NCBI GenBank assembly: GCA_002897615.1
Contig: BDTX01000028.1
Coordinates: 57,649 to 121,648, forward strand
DNA: 64,000 nucleotides
Origin: a bacterium BMS3Bbin14
Lineage (GTDB): Bacteria; Desulfobacterota; Desulfobulbia; Desulfobulbales; Desulfobulbaceae
Direction of reading: 5' to 3'
Below are positions 9,504 to 17,277 of this stretch, one piece after another. Both the position numbers and the translations under genes were made by a program. How positions within the stretch are numbered: the stretch's first letter is position 1; each line of letters starts with the position of its first letter. The notes under the pieces were generated by a model, which worked only from the letters and a program-made list of their open reading frames with translations, had not been told where the DNA came from and ran no database searches.

Positions 9504-10522
9504 GGACACCGTTTCACCCAATGCTCTAACTTTCTGAAAACGTTTTCTTCCAGCGCGGCACACTCGCGGATCTGCTCGGCCATGGCAGCGTAGGTCTCTC
9601 CCGGCCGGGCACGATCTTTACAGACGCGGGCCGCCCGGGCCGCGAATTCCCGCCAGCTATCTCCTGCCGCTGTCAGCGAGGATGCGCAGTCGCGTAAATA
9701 TTGATCCTGCAATTCTTCCGCGCTTTCCTGGAGAAAAGCGGCGTACATAAAACGAAAGCCGCCGCCGCCGGTACCTATTTCTTCCTGCATCCGGACAACG
9801 TGCCCCAGGTGCAGCCCTGCTCTTTCCCGGCCCAGGCGGGACGGCCATTGGGCAAGTCGTCCGGCGAGAAACCGTATGCCCCGGACACCAATCAGGGGAA
9901 AGGGACTGCCGAGCATCATTCGGCAGACGGATTTAATTCCCAGGATGATAAGAACCCGGCGGTCAAGGACCTCCGGCGCCTTGGTCAGGTAATACATTTT
10001 CCCCCTGGGGGCAAGGGCGCCGGAGGCGAACCTGGCCCTGACCAGGTCTGCCGCCGGACAGAGAACCGGTTCGGGAAAAACAGGATCGCTTATCAGGTAG
10101 TCGTCTCCCTGTTTACCATATACGACCAGGTTATGGGCGTTAAAGTGGAACCGCAAGGCCCTGGGAAAGTAAGGCAGCCAGAAGACACCGGTTTGTAGAC
10201 CGACCGGGATGGAAGCCTCAAGCGCTGCATCCAACTCGGCCATAGCCTGATTTTGGTCCCGGAATTTTTTTTGATACATGTTGATACCGGGAATTTTTGC
10301 AATCTGCTTTAATATATGCCCGGCAGCGGCCCGGTAGGTGACCAGGGGCAGGCCATTGATCCTGATAAACGGCAGATAGCCAAAAAAAAGCCCGGCGCCG
10401 ATTCCGAAAGCCATGGCTTCGGAAATTGGTATTCCTTTGTGGTTCAGCAGGTTGGCAGCCACACCGCTTTCACAGTGGGCTGACTGCCTGTGGGAAAAAT
10501 CAGTCAAGGGGCTGGCGTCCAT
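9500..10522 (-). CDS. BtrH N-terminal-domain / DUF4872-type protein
   Basis: 340 residues. The N-terminal half has a papain-like or transglutaminase-like pattern: a Cys in HCESGVAANLL (about residue 18) and a His in RFHFNAHNLVVYG (about 130), then DYLISDP. This matches the BtrH acyltransferase region. The helical C-terminal half fits the domain usually attached to it (DUF4872). In butirosin synthesis BtrH moves an acyl group from an acyl carrier protein to an amine. The gene is packed between a 139-residue unknown (2 bp upstream) and the ABC ATPase (4-bp overlap). With two ACPs nearby, aminoacylation or amidation of a product is plausible; the substrate is unknown. Confidence 0.8.
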   Translation of the reverse strand: MDASPLTDFSHRQSAHCESGVAANLLNHKGIPISEAMAFGIGAGLFFGYLPFIRINGLPLVTYRAAAGHILKQIAKIPGINMYQKKFRDQNQAMAELDAALEASIPVGLQTGVFWLPYFPRALRFHFNAHNLVVYGKQGDDYLISDPVFPEPVLCPAADLVRARFASGALAPRGKMYYLTKAPEVLDRRVLIILGIKSVCRMMLGSPFPLIGVRGIRFLAGRLAQWPSRLGRERAGLHLGHVVRMQEEIGTGGGGFRFMYAAFLQESAEELQDQYLRDCASSLTAAGDSWREFAARAARVCKDRARPGETYAAMAEQIRECAALEENVFRKLEHWVKRCP

Positions 10523-10524
10523 AT

Positions 10525-10944
10525 TTAACTGTGCTGGTAGATTGGGGTCTTGAGCTCGCCACGGACCAGGTCATCAGGGAGAACCTGAAAAAGATCGGCA
10601 TATTTTTTCAAGGTGTCGGGTCGCAGCCTGCTGAAGACGAAGGGAACAAGATGCAGGCGGACAAGCCAGCGCGACTGCCCGGTGTATCGGGCCAGCAGGC
10701 CGATGTCCATCTGGTTGGCGGTCATGTAATAATGCAGACAGCTAACCCGGCCGGCGGTGACTTGTTCCCTGGATGATGCAATCTTCTTTTCGATCTCCTG
10801 CCAGGCCTGATGGTTGACAACATTTACCGGTTGCCAGCCCAAACCCGGAACAAGCTCATACTCCCCTTTGCTGTTCAGCGAATAACTGACAATTTTCAGG
10901 CCTTCGGTTATTCCATCGTCGGCAGGCTGCTCCGTTATTTCCAT
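10525..10944 (-). CDS. Conserved-looking protein of unknown function (139 aa), HTH-like C-terminal half
   Basis: I do not recognise a named family. The C-terminal half (about 72-120, including LLARYTGQSRWLVRLHL and then YADLFQV) looks like an XRE-type helix-turn-helix run; the N-terminal half is mixed alpha/beta with no motif. It is 2 bp upstream of the BtrH-like gene and 19 bp downstream of the CBS gene, so it belongs to the same transcript. It could be a pathway regulator or a small partner of the acyltransferase. Confidence 0.7.
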   Translation of the reverse strand: MEITEQPADDGITEGLKIVSYSLNSKGEYELVPGLGWQPVNVVNHQAWQEIEKKIASSREQVTAGRVSCLHYYMTANQMDIGLLARYTGQSRWLVRLHLVPFVFSRLRPDTLKKYADLFQVLPDDLVRGELKTPIYQHS

Positions 10945-10963
10945 CTATACGATTCCTGCCGTC

Positions 10964-11419
10964 TCATTGTGACTGGGCCAGGGTCCGGATAATATCCGAT
11001 TTACCGATCACCCCGACCAGGCGACCGTCATCCATAACCGGCAGGGTATGGACGTTTTCTTCCGCCATCATGGTCGCCATTTCGTCAAGGGGAGTCTCTT
11101 CCGTGACACTGGCGAACTTCCGGGTGCTGATATCTCCCGCTGTCGAGGCGGCCATTTTTTTCAGCTCCTTTTCCAGGTGTTCCGGGTTTTCCAGGTAGAG
11201 AAAAGCATCAAAGATGGCAACCACTGTGGGGATGTGGATTTTTTTGGCCTGGTCGATCAGGTCGCTTTCCGTCACCACGCCGACGACTGTTCCCTGGTCA
11301 TTGACCACCGGCGCCCCGCTTATTCTATTTTCTGAAAGAATTTTTGCCAGCTTCCGAACCGGCAGGTTCTCGTTGACGGTGATCACCTTCCTGGTCATAA
11401 TATCCCGTGCCTTCAGCAT
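10964..11419 (-). CDS. CBS-domain pair protein
   Basis: 151 residues made of two CBS motifs (about 8-60 and 92-148), with typical text such as MTRKVITVNENL, GVVTESDLIDQA and LPVMDDGRLVGVIGKSDIIR. Such stand-alone pairs bind adenine nucleotides and act as energy or ligand sensors. It lies 18 bp downstream of the nnr gene and upstream of the biosynthetic - arm on the same strand, so it could be the last housekeeping gene or a regulator of the arm. Confidence 0.92.
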   Translation of the reverse strand: MLKARDIMTRKVITVNENLPVRKLAKILSENRISGAPVVNDQGTVVGVVTESDLIDQAKKIHIPTVVAIFDAFLYLENPEHLEKELKKMAASTAGDISTRKFASVTEETPLDEMATMMAEENVHTLPVMDDGRLVGVIGKSDIIRTLAQSQ

Positions 11420-11437
11420 ATTTAATACTCCTTGAGA

Positions 11438-13060
11438 TTATTGATAACTTCCCTGTTGCAGTTCTTGTTCTTGCTTAAAAAACATGGTGATGATGTCCGG
11501 GATTACGGCGGCCACCTCCGAGGCCAGGTAGCCAAAACGCCGCTCCTGCGCCAGCCTGTCGGCAGCCAGGCCGTGCAGATAGACGCCGAGCCGGGCCGCC
11601 GCCGCCGGTGAACAGCCCTGGGCCAGCAAGCCGCCGACCAGGCCGGACAGGACATCGCCCATGCCGCCGGCGGCCATGCCGGGGTTGCCCGTGGTATTGA
11701 CGGCCCACGATCCGTCCGGGTCACAGATAATCGTGCCGGCACCCTTGAGAATGAGCGTTACGCCGTTGTCGACGGCGGCCCCGGTATCGGCGACAAAGCG
11801 GCGGGCGGCCAGCAAGCGGTCGGCCTGGATCTCACCGGAGGTCAGGCCGGCCAGCCTGGCCATTTCGCCGGGATGGGGCGTCAGGATCCGGGGGGCCGGC
11901 GGCCTGGCAATCCTGTCCGGGTCCATGGCCAGGATGTTGAGACCATCGGCATCGACCACCATGGGCAGGTCAAGCTCCCGGTACAGCCGCAATACCAGCT
12001 CCCGGGTCCTGGCTGCGGTGCCGATGCCGGGGCCGATCACCAGGGCGTCCTTGCCCCGCAGCCGCTCCAGGAGCAGGTCGTAATCGTCAATGGACAGACA
12101 GGTGGCCGAATGGGGCAGGGGGATGGTCATGGCCTCGACCAGGCTGGCCTCGAAAATCGGGTTCAGCTCGTGCGGCACGGCCAGGGTGACCAGGCCGGTG
12201 CCCGCGCGAAGGGCGGCAAGGCCGCTGAGAATGGCCGCCCCGGTTTTACCCCCGGAGCCGGCCAGGACCAGCAGGTGGCCGAAGTTGCCCTTGTGGGCCG
12301 AGGTCTTTCGTTTTTTGAGCAGATGCATGATCCGGCGGTCCAGGGTCTCGCCCTGGAGACCGGCCTGGCTTACCGCCTCGGGCGGGATACCGATATCAAC
12401 GCAGTGCAGTTTGCCGATCAGGTCGGCGCCGCCGTGCATAACGTGGCCGGGCTTGACCAGGCCATAGGTGGCGGTGAGGTCGGCAGGCGCGCAGCCGCCG
12501 AGTATCTGCCCGTTATCGGCATCAAGACCCGAGGGGATGTCGACCGCGGTCACCGGCCAGGCGAACTCGTGGCGGAGCCGGTTGATCAGGTTGACCGTGG
12601 CCAGGAAACGTCCCGCCAGCGGCCGTTTCAGGCCGGTTCCGAAGATGGCGTCAACCAGCGACCAGACGGGGGCGCCGGCCCGGATGCCGGCGATCTTTTC
12701 CGCGGCGGCGTCCAGGTCGCCGGCGTCGGCAATGATGTGCATGGGGAGGCGAAGCCGGCGGACAATCCGGAAGTTGACGGCGGCGTCCCCCTGCAGCCGC
12801 TCGGGATCAACCAGAAAAAAGATAAAGGGGCGGCCGCCCAGCTGGTGCAGATGGCGGGCGATGACCAGCCCGTCCCCGCCATTATTGCCGGGACCGGCAA
12901 AGATAATAACCGGCCGGCCGCGGACAGGCCCCAGTTCCCGGACCATGAACTCAACCGTACCACGGCCGGCATTCTCCATGAGCACGATGCCCGGAATATT
13001 AAATTCTTCAATGGCGGTCCGGTCAAGGCCCTGCATCTCTGCCGCCGTTGCCAGTTTCAT
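11438..13060 (-). CDS. nnr: Bifunctional NAD(P)H-hydrate epimerase / ADP-dependent NAD(P)H-hydrate dehydratase
   Basis: 540 residues from the ATG at 13060 (MKLATAAEMQ); a start seven residues earlier is possible. The N-terminal YjeF epimerase domain (about 1-210) shows FAGPGNNGGDGLVIAR; the C-terminal ribokinase-like dehydratase domain shows GNFGHLLVLAGS, DADGLNILA, LTPHPGEMARL and GGMGDVLSGLVGG. The enzyme repairs hydrated NADH and NADPH (S and R forms) in the cytoplasm. It heads the - strand series that continues into the CBS gene and the biosynthetic arm. The very GC-rich sequence gives long spurious frames on the opposite strand. Confidence 0.96.
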   Translation of the reverse strand: MKLATAAEMQGLDRTAIEEFNIPGIVLMENAGRGTVEFMVRELGPVRGRPVIIFAGPGNNGGDGLVIARHLHQLGGRPFIFFLVDPERLQGDAAVNFRIVRRLRLPMHIIADAGDLDAAAEKIAGIRAGAPVWSLVDAIFGTGLKRPLAGRFLATVNLINRLRHEFAWPVTAVDIPSGLDADNGQILGGCAPADLTATYGLVKPGHVMHGGADLIGKLHCVDIGIPPEAVSQAGLQGETLDRRIMHLLKKRKTSAHKGNFGHLLVLAGSGGKTGAAILSGLAALRAGTGLVTLAVPHELNPIFEASLVEAMTIPLPHSATCLSIDDYDLLLERLRGKDALVIGPGIGTAARTRELVLRLYRELDLPMVVDADGLNILAMDPDRIARPPAPRILTPHPGEMARLAGLTSGEIQADRLLAARRFVADTGAAVDNGVTLILKGAGTIICDPDGSWAVNTTGNPGMAAGGMGDVLSGLVGGLLAQGCSPAAAARLGVYLHGLAADRLAQERRFGYLASEVAAVIPDIITMFFKQEQELQQGSYQ

Positions 13061-13195
13061 CTCAGGCCCCCGGACCGGCAAACGTTTTTTGTGGCCGGCA
13101 AGGCGAAATTTTATCCATTTTGTCTCGTTCGTGGTAGAATTATTTGTGTCGGGTTCAGGTTAAATTATATCGTTTTTATTCAAAAGGAGCAAACC

Positions 13196-13837
13196 ATGCG
13201 GATTATTGTTTTTGAACAAAACGGCTCCGGCTGCAAGAAAATAGCCGCTATAAAAAATTTTGCCAGGGATATCGAGATCAGCCGGGTGGTGAATATCGAG
13301 GAATCCCTGCCTGAGTTTATCGATGATCCCGAGACCTACATCACCGATGATTTTTCCGCGGACCTGGTCCTGGACTACCTGAAACACCCCGACCTCTCCC
13401 ATTACCTGATCACCCTCTGTAACGAAAAAAATATTCCGGTTATCGCTTCGGGTAAAAAGTCCGCCGCCGCCCTGACCCCTTTCACCTGCTGCGGCCTGGG
13501 CCACCACCGCCGCCTGGGGAGTTACGGCGAGCAGTTCGGCCTGCCGGAGTACCGGATCAAGCTTAAGGAAGACCGCATCGCGGCCCTGGAGGTATTGCGA
13601 GGGGCGCCCTGCGGGGCCACCTGGGAGGTCGTACCCCGGGTGGCGGGCACTTCGGTTGAAGAGGCCCTGACCCTGTTACCCCGGGAGGTTCAGTACCTGT
13701 GCGTTGCCGACCCCAGCGGTTTTGATCCGGTCATCGGCAAGAGCCCGGTCCATTATGCCGGCCATGTCCACCGGGCCGCCCTGCTGAAGGCCATTGATCG
13801 CGCCAGGGGCGGGGCGGACATCAGGGACCCGGACTAA
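13196..13837 (+). CDS. DUF166 family protein
   Basis: 213 residues from the ATG at 13196, which has AAAAGGAG upstream. The same frame stays open far upstream, but that part is only the antisense of the nnr gene. The protein has the family pattern: Cys pairs in PFTCCGLG, then RGAPCGATWEV and a late Cys in YLCVAD. DUF166 proteins are known mainly from methanogens and other anaerobes, sometimes labelled thymidylate synthase-like without proof. The conserved Cys residues suggest metal or iron-sulfur binding. It overlaps the convergent glycosyltransferase gene by 17 bp at the 3' ends. Confidence 0.8.
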   Translation: MRIIVFEQNGSGCKKIAAIKNFARDIEISRVVNIEESLPEFIDDPETYITDDFSADLVLDYLKHPDLSHYLITLCNEKNIPVIASGKKSAAALTPFTCCGLGHHRRLGSYGEQFGLPEYRIKLKEDRIAALEVLRGAPCGATWEVVPRVAGTSVEEALTLLPREVQYLCVADPSGFDPVIGKSPVHYAGHVHRAALLKAIDRARGGADIRDPD

Positions 13838-15404
13838 CTGACGCCCGCTGCCTTGTTGCCCTGATATCATCCCGGATTCGGGGCCGCCAGCGCTGTCCCC
13901 CTTTAAAATCATAGGCCCGGTAAATATAGAAGGTTTCGACCTTCTCCAGGCCCCGCAACGGCGAATCGCGGTATACCGGCAGTTCCCGGGCCAGCTCGAC
14001 CCGGGCAAAGACCTGCCGGAGCTGGCTGATACTTGCCCGGCTTTTGGTGACCCCGACGCCGTCCTGTCCCCTGAGCATGGAGTCGTCAAACCAGAAGTCA
14101 TAAACATTGGGCCGGCCCCAGCGGTTGATCGCGACCGTGCGGGGCTGCCCCGGCACATAGAAGGCCAGTTCGCTGGCTATCTGGTAGCGGAGACCGAAGA
14201 TAAAGGTGCGGTCCGGCCGGGGCATGGTCTTGAAGACCTGGTGAACGACCCGGCCCAGCCGGTTCCAGCCGACGGTCTCCCGCGCCGTCCGGTCAAGTTT
14301 GACGGAAATGGGAAGAACCGGGACCACAACCTGAACCAGCACCGGGACGGTCATGAGGTAGGCCGTAAGAACGGCCAGCAGCCAGACCCGGTTGGTCAGG
14401 TTTGGCCGGCGACCGGGATTGAGACGGCCCGGACTGTACAGGGCGGCGATCAGGACAATGGCTGACAGATAAGCGGGAGCCGGCCAGTTGCCGTAGACCC
14501 GGGAATGGAACGAAAGCAGGAGAAAGGCCATGAAGGTGGTCAGGGAGGTCCAGATCAGGTAACTGACGTCATCCGTCCTGGTGCCGCGTCCCCGCCAGCC
14601 GGTCAGCCAGGCGGCAAAAATCAGCAGCAGGACCAGGGGCGAGAGTAGTGCCGTTTCCACCAACAGGAAATCACCGATGTATTTCCAGGTGAGAAAACTG
14701 CGGACATCAATACCGCCCATGTACAGAACATGCCTGAATGTGGCCCACTCGTTGTTCGAGTTCCAGATGATAACCGGGATGAAGATGATGAAAGAGAGCA
14801 GCAGGCCGAGCCAGGGCGCGGCCTGAAACAGGCGCCGCCGGTATGATTTAATAAAGATGACGCAGAGGAGCAGCGAGGGCAGAAACAGGACAATGGTGTA
14901 CTTGCTGAGCAGGCCCAGGCCAAACCAGATGCCGGTAAACAGCCATTGCCGGAAGCGGTTGCCCTTCAACGCCTGCCCGGCATGATAACAGGCGCCGGCC
15001 CAGCAGGGAAGCAGCAGGCCGTCGGGCGTGGCAACCAGGGCCGCGCCGTTAAAGAGGAGAATGCCCTGGCTGAGAACGGCGACATGGAAGGCAGCCCGGC
15101 CGGAGAACCAGCGGGCGGCCATCAGGGTTATGTAGAAAGAGGCAAGGGTCAGGCCGAGGACAGAGGGCAGCCGGACCGCGAATTCATTTTGGCCGAACAA
15201 ATGGGTTGAGAGCCAGATCGTCCAGGCGATCATCGGCGGATGATCCTGGTAACCCAGGGCGAGATAGCGGCTCCATTGCCAGTAGTTGGTCTCGTCCGGC
15301 ACCAGGTTGAACCGGGCGCTCAGCACAAGGCGCACGGCCAGTCCCAGCAGGAGGACCAGCCAGGCCGCCCGCAGACCGCCGCTCCATTCTTTTGCAGTAC
15401 TCAT
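13821..15404 (-). CDS. GT39/ArnT-like membrane glycosyltransferase
   Basis: 527 residues with about 11-12 hydrophobic helices. The first loop holds the acidic motif VPDETNYWQWS (about 36-46), followed by YQDHPPMIAW, the signature of PMT_2/ArnT-type enzymes that use polyprenyl-phosphate sugars. Such proteins glycosylate lipid A or other envelope components on the periplasmic side. A PAP2-family phosphatase is divergently encoded about 430 bp away, a pairing that fits envelope lipid modification. The exact sugar is not predictable. Confidence 0.88.
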   Translation of the reverse strand: MSTAKEWSGGLRAAWLVLLLGLAVRLVLSARFNLVPDETNYWQWSRYLALGYQDHPPMIAWTIWLSTHLFGQNEFAVRLPSVLGLTLASFYITLMAARWFSGRAAFHVAVLSQGILLFNGAALVATPDGLLLPCWAGACYHAGQALKGNRFRQWLFTGIWFGLGLLSKYTIVLFLPSLLLCVIFIKSYRRRLFQAAPWLGLLLSFIIFIPVIIWNSNNEWATFRHVLYMGGIDVRSFLTWKYIGDFLLVETALLSPLVLLLIFAAWLTGWRGRGTRTDDVSYLIWTSLTTFMAFLLLSFHSRVYGNWPAPAYLSAIVLIAALYSPGRLNPGRRPNLTNRVWLLAVLTAYLMTVPVLVQVVVPVLPISVKLDRTARETVGWNRLGRVVHQVFKTMPRPDRTFIFGLRYQIASELAFYVPGQPRTVAINRWGRPNVYDFWFDDSMLRGQDGVGVTKSRASISQLRQVFARVELARELPVYRDSPLRGLEKVETFYIYRAYDFKGGQRWRPRIRDDIRATRQRASVSPGP

Positions 15405-15547
15405 TATAGATGAACGATGTCCTTTTTGTTGTGGCTTTATCCGGGAAACAGGTCATCCGGCGGACCATGCTGCAGGACACCCGAGAACGGAGACAAGGTT
15501 ATAAAGTTGTCCAAGCTTGAAACGCGAGGTCATCAAAACCGGGAAGT

Positions 15548-15586
15548 CTTGCATCTGCACCATTCTCGAATGCTCACGGATTCAGG
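15548..15586. repeat. Partial copy of family 1 repeat (right end only)
   Basis: 39 bp ending in TCACGGATTCAGG and matching the inner text CTTGCATCTGCACC of full copies. The left 180 bp are missing. It lies in the spacer between the divergent glycosyltransferase and PAP2 genes. Confidence 0.8.
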
Positions 15587-15836
15587 TTGCATGCTTGATG
15601 CGAGGGATGCGAAACAATGGCTGCACGGCAGCCGTCAGTCTTCAGCCCGGTGCTCAGAATTTGCGCAAAATAAACTTCATTCAATCTTCGCATCCCGGCT
15701 TGCGGACTTGTTTTTGAGCGCATCCTAAGCTAGCATATCGATACCCTGCTGACAAGCGGTAAAGGATTCATTCTCAACCGCCCCCTGCCGGGAGAGAGTG
15801 TCTGGTTAAAAACGGCAACCATCCGGGGAGACATTG
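15587..15836. other. Gene-free spacer with an inverted repeat
   Basis: No gene is seen here. A 10-bp perfect inverted repeat (GGGATGCGAA at 15604-15613, TTCGCATCCC at 15687-15696) encloses a smaller hairpin (GGCTGC/GCAGCC). This could be a structured transcript or a decayed repeat; there is no strong terminator tract. The promoters of the two divergent genes should lie in this gap. Confidence 0.4.
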
Positions 15837-16568
15837 GTGAAAAAACTGTTTATCAGAATGGCCGCGCTGGCGGCCATTCTCATCCTGCTGACGTTCCTGA
15901 TCTGGCTGACCGATGCCGACCGGCAGCTGGCCCGGTTGATCTTCAACCAGAACAAGCAGTGGCCCGGCATCGGCCGATTTCCCTGGAACATCATCTACAC
16001 CTATGCCGCGCTGCCCGCTTTTCTCATGGCCGGGGGAGCGCTGTTCGTCCTGGTTGCCGGTTTTTTCCGCTCGTCGTTCGCCGTCTGCCGCCGGCAGAGC
16101 CTGTTTTTCATCCTGCTGCTGGCACTGGGGCCGGGTCTTCTTGTCAACGTGATCTTGAAGAATAATCTCGGCCGGGCCCGGCCGTGCGAGCTGGTCGATT
16201 TCGGCGGGCAGTACGAGTTTACCCAGATCTGGCAGCACGGTGCGGCCGGCAGCAACAGTTCTTTCCCTTCCGGCCATGCCTCGATCGCTTTTTATATGCT
16301 GGCCCCATGGTTTATCTATCGCTATCGAAACCGGAAGCTGGCCCTGAGCTTCCTGGCCGGCGGAATGGCTTACGGTTCACTGGTCGGAGCGACCAGAATT
16401 CTGCAAGGCGGACATTTTCTCAGCGATGTCCTCTGGGCCGGGGGGCTGGTTTATCTCTGCGGTGAAATCCTGGCCTGGCTGCTGCACCTTGACACTGCCG
16501 CGCAACCGGGAAACGGGCGATCCGACCCCCTCTCCCCGCCGGGCCGCCCCGGGCAACGGCTCACTTGA
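15837..16568 (+). CDS. PAP2 superfamily membrane phosphatase
   Basis: 243 residues from the GTG at 15837, which is six bases after GGGGAG; a TTG at 15834 is the next choice. There are about six membrane helices. The three phosphatase motifs are present: KNNLGRARP, then PSGH and finally TRILQGGHFLSD. The family removes phosphates from lipids such as undecaprenyl pyrophosphate, phosphatidic acid or lipid A (LpxE/LpxF-like). The neighbouring GT39 enzyme makes lipid A or polyprenyl lipid the likeliest substrate class (inference). Confidence 0.9.
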   Translation: MKKLFIRMAALAAILILLTFLIWLTDADRQLARLIFNQNKQWPGIGRFPWNIIYTYAALPAFLMAGGALFVLVAGFFRSSFAVCRRQSLFFILLLALGPGLLVNVILKNNLGRARPCELVDFGGQYEFTQIWQHGAAGSNSSFPSGHASIAFYMLAPWFIYRYRNRKLALSFLAGGMAYGSLVGATRILQGGHFLSDVLWAGGLVYLCGEILAWLLHLDTAAQPGNGRSDPLSPPGRPGQRLT

Positions 16569-16653
16569 CAAAAATCCCGTTTATTCTATATCCTGAATTC
16601 ATAGCGGTAGCGATGGCGTCTTGCCCCCGGTTAAACATTATAAGGGAAATGAC

Positions 16654-17019
16654 ATGAAGGACGATAAACGGCGTTTTACCCGTACGCCTTTCAAGGTGAA
16701 GGCGGAAATAAAGACCAATGATGCGCGCTACTGCGCGACGGAAATCAGCAACCTCAGCGTCGGCGGCTGCCTGCTGCCGATTACGGCCGACCTGAAACCA
16801 GGAACCGTCTGCCAAATGAAGATCATTCTCGAAGGGACCGGCGATGTCTGCATCATGGTCGAGGGAAAAGTCGTCCGCTCCCCGCCTGAAACCGTCGCCC
16901 TTCAATTCAACCGCATTGACCTGGACAGTCTTTTGCACCTCCAGAACGTTATCCGTTACAATGCCCCTGATGCCAACGTCGTCGACATGGAAATCCTCAA
17001 GCATCCCGGCCTACGATAG
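16654..17019 (+). CDS. PilZ domain protein
   Basis: 121 residues from the ATG at 16654 (MKDDKRRFTRTPF). The N-terminal arginine motif KRRFTR is followed by NLSVGG, the usual [D/N]xSxxG c-di-GMP-binding partner motif, and a beta-barrel pattern. It probably binds cyclic di-GMP and passes the signal to a partner. It stands alone between the PAP2 and DegP genes. A GAATTC-rich 85-bp gap precedes it. Confidence 0.87.
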   Translation: MKDDKRRFTRTPFKVKAEIKTNDARYCATEISNLSVGGCLLPITADLKPGTVCQMKIILEGTGDVCIMVEGKVVRSPPETVALQFNRIDLDSLLHLQNVIRYNAPDANVVDMEILKHPGLR

Positions 17020-17277
17020 GGTGGCTCCGGTTCATACCTGACAAATCATGGCGAGCCGCGAGCCTGAGTTCTCCGGCTCATAATGTCATCGCGTTAATTT
17101 CACTCGTACCGGGCTCATATTCTTCCCGGTATCTCTCATATTCAGCCTTGACGGAACCCCCATCCGGTATCATTATATCGTGTTATATAAAATGACTTTA
17201 TTGTTTGCCTGTCTGTCTGTAGAGTTAAGGGGCTGTCGGGCAACCGAAAATGATGTTTGCAATCGGAGATAACTCTC
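17020..17277. other. Gene-free spacer upstream of the DegP-like gene
   Basis: About 260 bp with no gene. A CGGAGA ribosome site lies just before the ATG at 17278. I see no confident promoter or operator, although an AT-rich patch (17172-17200) could hold a -10 element. Confidence 0.4.

Noticed and set aside
11873..13195. Long open frame on the + strand upstream of the DUF166 gene
   Set aside because: It is the antisense of the GC-rich nnr gene; the real gene begins at 13196 with its own ribosome site.
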